Part shown: piece after piece, positions 50,514 to 58,709 of the stretch
How positions within the stretch are numbered: the stretch's first letter is position 1
Layout: the number at the start of each line of letters is the position of its first letter
NCBI GenBank assembly: GCA_050186725.1
Contig: JBFWYG010000013.1
Location: 17,723 to 81,722, forward strand
Origin: JADJYF01 sp050186725
Lineage (GTDB): Bacteria > Pseudomonadota > Gammaproteobacteria > Ga0077536
Direction: 5' to 3'
Length of the DNA: 64,000 bases
Translations under genes and position numbers: made by a program
The notes under the pieces: generated by a model
Seen by the model: only the letters and a program-made list of their open reading frames with translations
What the model was told of the DNA's origin: nothing
The model's database searches: none

Positions 50514-51975
50514 CGGTCGTCACCCGGCGCACCTGCGCCAGCCCGTCGAAGCTGCCCTGGGCATCGAGCACATAGTCCTGGAGTTCGCGCCGGATCACCG
50601 CGGTCTGATCCTCGAACCAGAGGGGAAGGAGCGGCAGATCGTACTCCACGCGCCGCTGCACCGCCCGGTACAGCGCCACACGCCGCGCGTCGTCGGTCGC
50701 GGTCTCGGCCGCCTCGATCAGCCGGTCGGTGTCGGGCTCGGCGTAGCCGCCGCGGTTCAGACCCACCGGCGGGCGCGCCCCGCTGTGGAAGACCTGGCGA
50801 AAGATGTCGGGCAGGCTGACGCCGACGAAGGAGAGACCGTAGAGCTCGAAACGCCCGTGGCCGACGTCGGCGTAGAAGGTCGCCCAGTCGAGGCTGTCGA
50901 TGGCGAGTTCCACGCCCACGTCCGCGAGCTGCGCCTGCAGCGCGGTCGCCACGCGCAGGCGAAACGCGTCGGCCGAGGTCTTGTAGCGCAGGCGGAGCGG
51001 CCGCGTGCCGTAGCCGGCCTCGGCCAGCAGCGCGCGGGCCCGCGCCGGCGCGTGAGGTGGCGGTGGCAAATCGGCCGCGGCCCAGTGGCTGGCCGGCAGC
51101 AGACCGCCGGCGGGGCGCGCGCGGCCACGAAAGAGGTGACGGGTGATGGCCTCGCGGTCGATGGCGAGGCTGAGCGCCTCGCGCACGCGCCGGTCGGCCA
51201 GCGCCGGGTGGGCGAACCCGAGGCCTAGGTAGCTGTAGGTGGTGCCCGGCCGCGCCAGCACCGTCACGCCGGGTTGGCCGCCCAGCCAGTCCAGCATCTC
51301 GGGCGGCAGGTTGCCCTGGGCGAGGTCTACCTCGCCGGCCACCAGTTTCAACGCGCGCACGCTCGCGTCCTTCACCACCACCACCTCGATGCGCGTGCCG
51401 TCGCGCAGGCGGCGCAACCGCACGCCGCCGTCGGCGAGCCGGGCCTCGCGGGCAAAGGCGCCGCTCACGCGGCGCCAGGCGTCGCGTGGCAGCGCCGCGT
51501 CTTCCGCCGCCATCACGCCGAGCGTCAGGGTCCCGGCAAACAGTGGATCGGGCCGCGCGAGTTCGAAGACCACGCGCCGTTCATCCAGCGCGCGCAGGCC
51601 GGCGAGGTTGCGCAGGCTGTCCTTCAGCGGCGAGGCGCGCGCCGGATCGCGCACCGCCTCGTAGGTCGCGACCACGTCCGTGGCGCGGATCGCGCGGCCG
51701 TCGTCGAAACGCGCATCTTCGACCAGGGTGAACTCGTAATGCGTCGCGTCGATCTGTCGCCAGTGCGCCAGTGCCGGCACCGGCCGCGCCTGCGCGTCGA
51801 AGTCGACCAGCGGCCGATGCAGCAGGCGCGAGAGGCGCGCCGACATCGCGTCGGTGGCGTAGCGTGGGTCGAGCGTCAGCGGCGCGGTGGGAATGGCGAG
51901 GCGCAGGGCGTCGTGGGGCGCCGGCGCGCAGGCCGCGACGAGCGCCAGCAGCACGGCCAGGACCAGGGGGCGCAT
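50500..51975 (-). CDS. Peptide-type ABC transporter solute-binding lipoprotein
   Basis: 491 residues, SBP family 5 (DppA/OppA). A lipoprotein signal ends in LALVAAC, with the lipidated Cys near residue 16. The domain shows TLDPRYATDAMSARLSRLL at its start and the binding fold through DLPLLPLWFEDQTAV. It could serve the DppB/DppC-type permeases at 45.5-47.3 kb, which lack a binding protein next to them; three genes lie in between and no ATPase gene is in the window. Five bases after rlmD. Confidence 0.88.
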   Translation of the reverse strand: MRPLVLAVLLALVAACAPAPHDALRLAIPTAPLTLDPRYATDAMSARLSRLLHRPLVDFDAQARPVPALAHWRQIDATHYEFTLVEDARFDDGRAIRATDVVATYEAVRDPARASPLKDSLRNLAGLRALDERRVVFELARPDPLFAGTLTLGVMAAEDAALPRDAWRRVSGAFAREARLADGGVRLRRLRDGTRIEVVVVKDASVRALKLVAGEVDLAQGNLPPEMLDWLGGQPGVTVLARPGTTYSYLGLGFAHPALADRRVREALSLAIDREAITRHLFRGRARPAGGLLPASHWAAADLPPPPHAPARARALLAEAGYGTRPLRLRYKTSADAFRLRVATALQAQLADVGVELAIDSLDWATFYADVGHGRFELYGLSFVGVSLPDIFRQVFHSGARPPVGLNRGGYAEPDTDRLIEAAETATDDARRVALYRAVQRRVEYDLPLLPLWFEDQTAVIRRELQDYVLDAQGSFDGLAQVRRVTTDGGR

Positions 51976-51980
51976 CGCGC

Positions 51981-53318
51981 CTACTCGCGCACGAACAGCG
52001 ACAGGGACTCGACGTGAGCGGTGTGCGGAAACATGTCGAGGATGCCGGTCTCGACCAGGGTGAAGCCGTGGCGCTCGACCAGCACCTGGGCGTCACGCGC
52101 GAAGGTCACCGGGCTGCAGGACACGTAGACCAGGCGCTCGCAGCGCGCGAGGCTCACGCTCTCCAGCAAGGCCAGCGCGCCGGCGCGCGGCGGGTCGAGC
52201 AGCAGCTTGCTCGCACGACCGAGATCGAGGCGCGCGAGGGCAGCGGGATCGGCCAGATCGAGCGCCTCGAACGCAACATTGTCGAGCCCGTTGCGCGCGG
52301 CATTGGCGGCCGCGCGCCGGGTAAGGCCGGCGTCGCCCTCGATGCCGGTGACCCGGCCCGCGCGTCGCGCGATGGGCAGGGTGAAATTACCGACGCCGCA
52401 GAACAGATCGAACACCTGGTCGTCGCGCGTGAGCGCCAGGCGTTCCAGCGCGCCCGCCACCATGCCAGCGTTGATGTGTGCATTGACCTGGGTGAAATCG
52501 GTGGGCAGGAACTCGATGCGTTCGCCGAGGATCGTGAAGCCGAGCGGGAGCGGCGGCGCGCCTTCCAGGGTCATGACGGTGTCGAGGCCACCGGCCTGGG
52601 TCAGCACTACCATGCCGTGGTCACGGGCAAAGCTTGCCAGCACCGCGCGATCGGCGTCGGTGAAGGGTTCGAGATGACGGAACACCAGCACCACGTCTTC
52701 GTCGCCGATGGCGACTTCCACCTGCGGCACGCGATCGGGAATGCTGGTGGCGGCGATGAGCGCGCGCAGCGCCGGCAGCGCGTGGCCGACCCGCGGGTCC
52801 AGCACCTCGCAGCTCGCGCAGTCGGTGACGTAGGGCGAGGACTTCTCGCGGAAGCCGACGATCACGCCGCCCTTCTTCGGCACCAGCTTGACGCCGAGCC
52901 GCGCCTTGCGCCGATAGCCCCACTGCGGGCTGCGCAGCGGCGCGTTCACGGTGCGCGCTTGAAGACCGCCCTGGTGACGCAGCAGTTCGAGCAGCACGGA
53001 TTGCTTGTGCTCGAGCTGCAGGTCCTCGCTCGCGTGCTGCAGGCTGCAGCCACCGCACACCCCGTAGTGCGCGCAGGGCGGCGTGGCGCGCGTATCCGCG
53101 GCGGCGAGCACCGTCACCGTCTCGGCCTCGTCGAAACGCCCGCGGCTCTTCAGCACCCGCGCGCTGACGCGCTCGCCCGGCAGCGCGCCATCGACGAACA
53201 CGGTCTTGCCCTCGTGACGCCCCACGCCCCGCCCCTCGTGGGACAGGTTGTCGATATCCACCTCGATGACCGGCGCGGGCGCGCGGCCGCCGCGGCGGCC
53301 GCGATCAGCGCGCCCCAT
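51981..53318 (-). CDS. rlmD: 23S rRNA (uracil(1939)-C(5))-methyltransferase RlmD
   Basis: Iron-sulfur methyltransferase, 445 residues from MGRADRGRRGGRAP. An N-terminal TRAM domain (about 15-75) is followed by the cluster cysteines CAHYGVCGGC plus one in DCASCEVLD, and the methyltransferase core with DLFCGVGNFTLP, LLDPPRAGA and the catalytic Cys in YVSCSPVTFARD. The start overlaps the exonuclease stop by 14 bases. Normal length. Confidence 0.96.
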   Translation of the reverse strand: MGRADRGRRGGRAPAPVIEVDIDNLSHEGRGVGRHEGKTVFVDGALPGERVSARVLKSRGRFDEAETVTVLAAADTRATPPCAHYGVCGGCSLQHASEDLQLEHKQSVLLELLRHQGGLQARTVNAPLRSPQWGYRRKARLGVKLVPKKGGVIVGFREKSSPYVTDCASCEVLDPRVGHALPALRALIAATSIPDRVPQVEVAIGDEDVVLVFRHLEPFTDADRAVLASFARDHGMVVLTQAGGLDTVMTLEGAPPLPLGFTILGERIEFLPTDFTQVNAHINAGMVAGALERLALTRDDQVFDLFCGVGNFTLPIARRAGRVTGIEGDAGLTRRAAANAARNGLDNVAFEALDLADPAALARLDLGRASKLLLDPPRAGALALLESVSLARCERLVYVSCSPVTFARDAQVLVERHGFTLVETGILDMFPHTAHVESLSLFVRE

Positions 53319-54093
53319 GGGCGTTCCAGGCGTCGAGAAAGGCGGCGAAATGCGGCGCGGCATGCGCGCGCAGGAAGACGCGCACGCGCTCGTACTCCTC
53401 GGCGAGCGCGGTGGCGCTCAAATGCCCGCGCATGAACTGGAACTTCAAAAACACGAGCCAGGTGTTCAGCACGTCGGTCTCGCAGTAGTCACGAATCGCC
53501 TTGAGATTGCCGGCGCGGTACTCGTTCCAGACCTCGGCGCCCGACATGCCGAGCTTGCCCGGGAAGCCGAGCATCACCGCCATCTGGTCGAGCGGCACGG
53601 TGGCGCGGCCCTGGTAGCCCGCCAGCACGTCCATCAGGTCGATGTGCCGCCAGTGAAAGCGGCCGAGGTAGTTGTTGTAACGGAAGTTGCGATCGTCGTC
53701 GCCGGTATCCCAGTAACGCGGCGCGGGTACATCGTGCAGCATCGCGCGGTAGTGCAGCACCGGCAGATCGAAGCCGCCGCCGTTCCAGGACACGAGCGTC
53801 GGCGTGTAGCGCTCGACGCCTTCGAAGAAGCGGCGCACGAGCTCGGCCTCGCTCGCGTCCTCGCTGCCGAGCGACCACACGTTGAAGCGATCCTGCTCGC
53901 GGAACACCGCCGAAATCGCCACCACCCGGTGCAGGTGATGCCGCAGGAATTCGCTCTGCCCGCCGGTCTCCTGCTGGCGCTTGCTGTACATGACGGCGGC
54001 GACGCCGTCGTCGTCCAGCTCGTCGAGATTCCACAGGCGGCGCGCGGTGGCGACGTCCGGCACGGTCTCGATGTCGAACACGAAGACGTTCAC
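53305..54093 (-). CDS. PolB-type 3'-5' exonuclease-like protein
   Basis: 262 residues, a stand-alone DEDDy exonuclease domain of the predicted PolB-exo family. Exo I is VFDIETVPD, Exo II SWNGGGFDLPVLHYRA, Exo III YCETDVLNTW (Tyr and final Asp). All four acidic residues are present, so it should be active on DNA or RNA. It lies between cysM (11 bases) and rlmD (14-base overlap). The biological substrate is not known. Confidence 0.9.
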   Translation of the reverse strand: MNVFVFDIETVPDVATARRLWNLDELDDDGVAAVMYSKRQQETGGQSEFLRHHLHRVVAISAVFREQDRFNVWSLGSEDASEAELVRRFFEGVERYTPTLVSWNGGGFDLPVLHYRAMLHDVPAPRYWDTGDDDRNFRYNNYLGRFHWRHIDLMDVLAGYQGRATVPLDQMAVMLGFPGKLGMSGAEVWNEYRAGNLKAIRDYCETDVLNTWLVFLKFQFMRGHLSATALAEEYERVRVFLRAHAAPHFAAFLDAWNAHGAR

Positions 54094-54104
54094 GGCACGC
54101 TCGC

Positions 54105-54995
54105 TCAGTCGGGGAACACGCCGGTCGAGAGATAGCGATCGCCGCGATCGCAGACGATGGAGACGATGACCGCGTTCTCGACCTCGGCCGACAGGCGCAG
54201 CGCCACGACCATCGCGCCGCCGGAGGAGATGCCACAGAAGATGCCTTCGCGGCGCCCGAGTTCGCGGGTCATGTGTTCGGCCTCGTCCTGCGTGACCTGC
54301 TCGATGCGATCGACCCGCTTAGGGTCGTAGATCTTCGGCAGGTAGGCCTCGGGCCAGCGGCGGATGCCGGGAATGCGCGCGCCCTCGCCGGGCTGCACGC
54401 CGATGATCTGCACGGCGGGGTTCTGCGCCTTGAGATAGGCGGACGCGCCCATGATCGTGCCGGTGGTGCCCATGGAGGCGATGAAGTGCGTGACGCGCCC
54501 ATGGGTGTCGCGCCAGATCTCGGGGCCGGTGCCACCGTGATGGGCGAGCGGGTTGTCAGGATTGGCGAACTGGTCCAGCACCCGTCCCTCGCCGCGCGCC
54601 TCCATGGCGTGGGCGAGATCGCGCGCCGCCTCCATGCCACCCTGCTCCGAGACCAGCACCAGCTCGGCGCCGTAGGCCTTCATCGTCGCGCGCCGCTCGG
54701 CGGTCATGTTGTCCGGCATGATCAGCACCATGCGGTAACCGGCCATGGCCGCGACCATGGCGAGCGCGATGCCGGTATTGCCGCTGGTCGCCTCGATCAG
54801 CGTGTCGCCCGGCTTGATGAGTCCGCGCGCCTCGGCCTGCTTGATCATCGACAGCGCCGGCCGGTCCTTCACCGAACCCGCCGGGTTGTTGCCTTCGAGC
54901 TTGGCGAGGATGACGTTGCTGGTCTCACCCGGGAGCCGTTGCAGGCGCACCAGCGGCGTGTTGCCGACGAAGTGATCGAGGGTGGGCCAGTCCAT
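54105..54995 (-). CDS. cysM: Cysteine synthase B
   Basis: PLP enzyme forming cysteine from O-acetylserine and sulfide or thiosulfate. 296 residues with the PLP lysine in NNPAGSVKDRPAL and the phosphate-binding EATSGNTGIALAM loop; the short C-terminus is typical of CysM over CysK. It appears to be the first gene of the cysM-exonuclease-rlmD-binding protein-YkuD run. Confidence 0.95.
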   Translation of the reverse strand: MDWPTLDHFVGNTPLVRLQRLPGETSNVILAKLEGNNPAGSVKDRPALSMIKQAEARGLIKPGDTLIEATSGNTGIALAMVAAMAGYRMVLIMPDNMTAERRATMKAYGAELVLVSEQGGMEAARDLAHAMEARGEGRVLDQFANPDNPLAHHGGTGPEIWRDTHGRVTHFIASMGTTGTIMGASAYLKAQNPAVQIIGVQPGEGARIPGIRRWPEAYLPKIYDPKRVDRIEQVTQDEAEHMTRELGRREGIFCGISSGGAMVVALRLSAEVENAVIVSIVCDRGDRYLSTGVFPD

Positions 54996-55038
54996 GGGGA
55001 CAGTGTAACGAAATTGGGCGGAGGGCAGGTCGGGGGTG

Positions 55039-55116
55039 CTGTAGGGCGGGTTTCAACCCGCCAGGTATGGCATCAAGCCCAGCGCCGTGCGTGGCCGATT
55101 GAAATCGGCCCTACAG
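55039..55116. repeat. Pair of inverted REP-like palindromes
   Basis: Two 24-base units face each other: CTGTAGGGCGGGTTTCAACCCGCC (given here in two parts, CTGTAGG + 17 bases, at 55039-55062) and, on the opposite strand at 55093-55116, CTGTAGGGC followed by CGATTTCAATCGGCC. Each holds an 8-bp hairpin preceded by GTAG, the tetranucleotide typical of REP elements mobilised by RAYT transposases. The hairpin arms differ but stay complementary. Found in the 159-base gap between cysM and the pagL-like gene. No RAYT gene is in the window. Confidence 0.8.
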
Positions 55117-55154
55117 TCCAGTCAGCCGCGCACGGCCGGCCCGTGTCCGCCCGC

Positions 55155-55724
55155 TCAGAAATGCACGCCGAGCGAGACCAGGTGAAAGTTGATGCCGGGG
55201 TTCTCGTCGCCGAGACCGGCGTTGGACTGGTGCTGGTAGCGGTACATGAGTTCGTACTCGCCGTTCTGACCGAAGCGCGCGCCCACGCCGAGGTGGCTGC
55301 CAAAGGCGAAGGGAATGTCGAATTCCTTGTCGTTCAGCGCGTCCTCGGTATAGAGGTGCACGCCCACACCGCCTTCGATGAAGGGCGCGATGGCGCCGCC
55401 GCCGGGCTTCATCTCGTAGCGGAACACCGGCGTCAGGTGGAAATCGACCAGGCTGTCCTCGCCGCTGCGGCCGTCGGTGGAATCCCAGTAGTTGACGCCA
55501 GCCTCGAGGTAGCTGACGAAGCGCCAGTCACCGACCGTGAACCACGGCTGCGCCAGGTCCCAGCGCAGGGTGAAGCCGAAACGATCGGCGTCCACGCGGT
55601 CCTCGGTGGTGCCGCCTTCCACGCTCATCGCGGTCGGGGTCAGATCGAGCGCCAGTGCGGACTGGGGCAGAGCGGCGGCGAGAAGGGCGCCGGCCAGCGG
55701 CGCGAGCAGGGCTGAGCGGTTCAT
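55155..55724 (-). CDS. pagL: PagL-like lipid A 3-O-deacylase
   Basis: Outer-membrane beta-barrel, 189 residues with signal peptide (about 1-25, ending QSALALD). The C-terminal active-site region YRYQHQSNAGLGDENPG supplies the His-Ser pair and an acidic residue of the acyloxyacyl hydrolase family, and the protein ends in Phe (SLGVHF) as barrel proteins do. It should remove the 3-linked acyl chain from lipid A. Gene alone, behind the REP pair. Family assignment by motif, not search. Confidence 0.82.
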   Translation of the reverse strand: MNRSALLAPLAGALLAAALPQSALALDLTPTAMSVEGGTTEDRVDADRFGFTLRWDLAQPWFTVGDWRFVSYLEAGVNYWDSTDGRSGEDSLVDFHLTPVFRYEMKPGGGAIAPFIEGGVGVHLYTEDALNDKEFDIPFAFGSHLGVGARFGQNGEYELMYRYQHQSNAGLGDENPGINFHLVSLGVHF

Positions 55725-55790
55725 GCGCGTTGCAGCACTCGTCGTTGTATTTGTTGGAGGCGATAGGCTAGCGGGTTTGACCGGGCGGGT

Positions 55791-56282
55791 TCAACTCACC
55801 ACCGACCGCGGCGTGGGCACCAGGGGCACACTCAGCACGAAGGCATCCTCGCGACCATTGCGCGCCGGGTAATAGGCGCGCCGCGTGCCGACATGACGGA
55901 AGCCGAGATCGGTGTAGAGCTTGAGCGCGCCGGCGTTGGACGGGCGCACTTCGAGATAGGCGATGCGCGCGCCATGCTCGGCGCCGGTCGTGAGCAGATG
56001 GCCCATCAGCGCGCGCGCGTGGCCGCGCCGCTGCGCCTCCGGCGCGACGCACACGTTCAGGATGTGACTCTCCTCGACCGCCACCGACATGATGCCGTAG
56101 CCGAGCAACGCGGCGCCGCCGTCCAGCACCCAGCAGCAATAACCGACCCTCAGGCAGTCGGAGAAGATGCCCGCCGACCAGGGGAACTCGTAGGCGCGAC
56201 GCTCGATGGACTGCACTTCGGGCACGTCCTCGTCCTGCATGGGCCGGATGCGCACGGTCTCGGTCTGCAGCACCGCGCTCAT
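55791..56282 (-). CDS. rimI: Ribosomal protein S18 alanine N-acetyltransferase
   Basis: GNAT-family acetyltransferase, 163 residues. The acetyl-CoA loop is seen as APEAQRRGHARALM, with the RimI-type IERRAYEFPWS N-terminal segment and LEVRPSNAGALKLYTDLGF. It overlaps the uracil-DNA glycosylase gene by 4 bases (ATGA). The usual tsaB partner is not adjacent here. Confidence 0.92.
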   Translation of the reverse strand: MSAVLQTETVRIRPMQDEDVPEVQSIERRAYEFPWSAGIFSDCLRVGYCCWVLDGGAALLGYGIMSVAVEESHILNVCVAPEAQRRGHARALMGHLLTTGAEHGARIAYLEVRPSNAGALKLYTDLGFRHVGTRRAYYPARNGREDAFVLSVPLVPTPRSVVS

Positions 56283-57040
56283 GACGGCGTGGCCTCGCGG
56301 CTGCGCGCGGTGCTGAGCGCCAGGCGCAGATCGTCCCAGGCCTTGCGTTTCTCGCCCGGGGATCGCAGCAGGTATGCAGGATGGTAGGTCACGACCACAG
56401 GTATCGACCGCTGCCCGTAGGAATGAAGCGTGCCACGCAGGCGTCCGATCGGCGTGTCCACGCCCAGCAGATTCTGGGCGGAGATGCGGCCCACCGCAAG
56501 GATGAGGGTCGGGTCGATGAGCGCGATCTGTCTTTCGAGGTAACCCCTACAGGCGATGACTTCCTCGGCAAGCGGGTCGCGGTTGTTGGGTGGCCGACAC
56601 TTGAGGATATTGGCGATGTAGACCTCTTCGCGCGCCAGCCCTATGGCGCGCAGCATGCTGTTCAACAGTTGGCCCGCACGGCCAACGAAGGGCTCGCCGC
56701 GGCGATCCTCCTCGGCGCCCGGCGCCTCGCCGATCACCAGCCAGCGCGCGGCGCGGTTGCCCACGCCGAACACCGTCTGGGTTCGACCGCGCGCGAGATC
56801 GCAGCGCTGGCAGTCGCGCACGCACGCTTCGAGTTCCGGCCAGTCCAGGGTGTGGGGATCGGGCCCGTCGCGCCTGACCGACGACGCAACGGATGGCACA
56901 TCCACGGCAGCGACCGGCTCGGGCAGACGCTCCTCGGCCGGCTCGAGCTCTACCGGCGGCACCGCGTCCCCGCGCGCGCGCCACAGGTCCACGCCCATGC
57001 GCGCGAGCAGGGCCTGCTGACGGGCGTCGGGGAGCGCCAC
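56279..57040 (-). CDS. Uracil-DNA glycosylase, family 4
   Basis: Removes uracil from DNA; carries a 4Fe-4S cluster. 253 residues. The cluster cysteines are in CVRDCQRC, in ILKCRPPNN and in VIACRGYL; motif 1 is GEAPGAEEDRRGEPFVGRAG and motif 2 HPAYLLRSP. The N-terminal 80 residues are an extension rich in Pro, Glu and Ala that is variable in the family. Pairing with rimI is common. Confidence 0.93.
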   Translation of the reverse strand: MALPDARQQALLARMGVDLWRARGDAVPPVELEPAEERLPEPVAAVDVPSVASSVRRDGPDPHTLDWPELEACVRDCQRCDLARGRTQTVFGVGNRAARWLVIGEAPGAEEDRRGEPFVGRAGQLLNSMLRAIGLAREEVYIANILKCRPPNNRDPLAEEVIACRGYLERQIALIDPTLILAVGRISAQNLLGVDTPIGRLRGTLHSYGQRSIPVVVTYHPAYLLRSPGEKRKAWDDLRLALSTARSREATPS

Positions 57041-57061
57041 GCGGAATCGCCTCGCCCGGCC

Positions 57062-57721
57062 TCAGCCCTTGGTCGCGCCCCAGCTGTCCAGGTGCACGAA
57101 GCGCGCGCTCGGCTGCCGCGTGGCCGGCTTGAAGTCGTCGCCGGTGTAGTAGGCGACCGGGAACAGCGCGGTCTGGGTGACCGTGTCCGGAATGCCGAGC
57201 AGCTTGGCGACCTCGGCCTCGAACATCAGGTGCAGCGTGGTCCAGGCGGTACCGAGCCCGCGCGAGCGCAAGGCGAGCATGAACGACCAGGCGGCCGGCA
57301 GGATCGAGCCGTAGACGCCGGCCTGCATCAGCACGCCGGCGTTCTCCACCCGGCCCTCGATGCAGGCGATGACCAGCACCGGCGCCTCGTGCAGGTGCTC
57401 GGCGAGATACACCGCGGAATCGAGCACGCGGCCGAGCTGCTTCTGGTGGCGCTCGTCGCCCTTGGCGTAGGCCTCCATCACCGAGGCGTCGTTGCGGTAG
57501 ATCTCGAAGGCCTTGCGGTACAGGTCGCCGATGGCGCGGCGCTTGGCCGCGTCGCGCACGACGATGAAGGACCAGCCCTGGGAATTGCCGCCGGTCGGCG
57601 CCTGCAGCGCGAGTTCGAAACAGCGCTCGAGCACCTCGGGCTCGACCGGGCGCGAGAAGTCCAGGCGCTTGCGCACCGAACGGGTGGTGGAGAGCAGATG
57701 GTCGACGGTGGCGAGATCCAT
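57062..57721 (-). CDS. Nitroreductase family protein
   Basis: 219-residue FMN-dependent oxidoreductase. The family start TTRSVRKRLDFSRPVEPEVLE, the APTGGNSQGWSF FMN-contact region and GLGTAWTTLHL are present. Substrate unknown; many homologues reduce nitro or quinone compounds. It lies 22 bases upstream of the glycosylase gene and 41 bases downstream of pssA. Confidence 0.88.
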   Translation of the reverse strand: MDLATVDHLLSTTRSVRKRLDFSRPVEPEVLERCFELALQAPTGGNSQGWSFIVVRDAAKRRAIGDLYRKAFEIYRNDASVMEAYAKGDERHQKQLGRVLDSAVYLAEHLHEAPVLVIACIEGRVENAGVLMQAGVYGSILPAAWSFMLALRSRGLGTAWTTLHLMFEAEVAKLLGIPDTVTQTALFPVAYYTGDDFKPATRQPSARFVHLDSWGATKG

Positions 57722-57762
57722 GGCGTTGTCCTCGGGTGGTTGTATCGATGCGCGTAGCGCGT

Positions 57763-58605
57763 TCAGTTCGTCGGCGGCGCGCCGGGGGGTGGCCCCATGC
57801 GACTCTCGCGGCGCCGCTCGGCGCGGCGGCGGCGACGTTGCTTCAATGTCTCGACCACGCCGGAGGCGGCATAGCCGCCGAAGCCGAACAGCAGGACGCT
57901 GGCGGGTTCGATCGACACCAGCACGAACACCGCCACCACCGCGAGGATGGCGACGAAGGGCACCGGGCCGTGGGGATCGAGTTCCTTGAAGCTGTAGTAG
58001 CGCAGGTTGCTGACCATGAGCAGCGCCGCGGAGATGGTCACCAGGAGCGCCGCGAGCATCATCAGCCCGGCGCCGCGGCCATCGATGGTGTCACCGAACC
58101 ACACCAGCGAGCCGACCAGCATGGCGGCCGAGGGGCTCGGCAGTCCCTGGAAGTAGCGCTTGTCGGCCACGCCGACCTGGGTGTTGAAGCGCGCGAGCCT
58201 GAGCGCCGCGCCGGCCGCGTACATGAAGGCGACCACGAAGCCGAGCTTGCCGAGTTCGCGCAGGCCCCACTCGTACATGACCAGCGCCGGCGCCACGCCA
58301 AAAGACACCATGTCGGCGAGGCTGTCGTACTGCGCGCCGAAGTCGCTCTGGGTGTTGGTCAGGCGCGCGATGCGGCCATCCATGCCGTCCAGCACGCCGG
58401 CCACGGCGATGGCCATCGCGGCGGCTTCGAAACGGCCGTTGATGGCGGCGACGATGGCGTAGAAGCCGGCGAACAGCGCGCCGGTGGTGAACAGATTCGG
58501 CAGCAGGTAGATGCCGCGACGACGCCGCGGCGGCGCGGACGTGCTCGCGGCGGCCGCCGGGTCGGCGGGCTCGCTGTCGAATGACGGGGGATCGTATTGC
58601 ATCAA
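57763..58605 (-). CDS. pssA: CDP-diacylglycerol-serine O-phosphatidyltransferase
   Basis: Integral membrane enzyme making phosphatidylserine. 280 residues; the CDP-alcohol phosphotransferase signature is DGMDGRIARLTNTQSDFG then AQYDSLAD, with all conserved Asp and Arg residues. About seven hydrophobic segments follow, and both termini are charged tails of low conservation. ilvBHC-pssA order is also found in Pseudomonas. A hairpin pair separates it from ilvC. Confidence 0.94.
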   Translation of the reverse strand: MMQYDPPSFDSEPADPAAAASTSAPPRRRRGIYLLPNLFTTGALFAGFYAIVAAINGRFEAAAMAIAVAGVLDGMDGRIARLTNTQSDFGAQYDSLADMVSFGVAPALVMYEWGLRELGKLGFVVAFMYAAGAALRLARFNTQVGVADKRYFQGLPSPSAAMLVGSLVWFGDTIDGRGAGLMMLAALLVTISAALLMVSNLRYYSFKELDPHGPVPFVAILAVVAVFVLVSIEPASVLLFGFGGYAASGVVETLKQRRRRRAERRRESRMGPPPGAPPTN

Positions 58606-58624
58606 GGGCTCCTCGTGCCGGCGC

Positions 58625-58655
58625 CGCTCACACCCTGGCGGCCTGGGTGTGAGCG
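58625..58655 (-). terminator. Hairpin before pssA
   Basis: An 11-bp stem (58625-58635 with 58645-58655) with a 9-base loop lies between the ilvC terminator and the pssA start. It may help isolate pssA from ilvC or act in its leader. Confidence 0.4.
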
Positions 58656-58680
58656 CGGGGCCTCGAGGCCATTATGCGAG

Positions 58681-58705
58681 AAAACGCGCGGCCTCGGGCC
58701 GCGCG
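58681..58705 (-). terminator. Rho-independent terminator of ilvBHC
   Basis: A perfect 9-bp GC stem (58685-58693 with 58697-58705), 3-base loop, is followed on the minus strand by TTTTCTC. It begins 4 bases after the ilvC stop codon. Short T-run, so read-through into pssA is possible. Confidence 0.72.
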
Positions 58706-58709
58706 CCGC

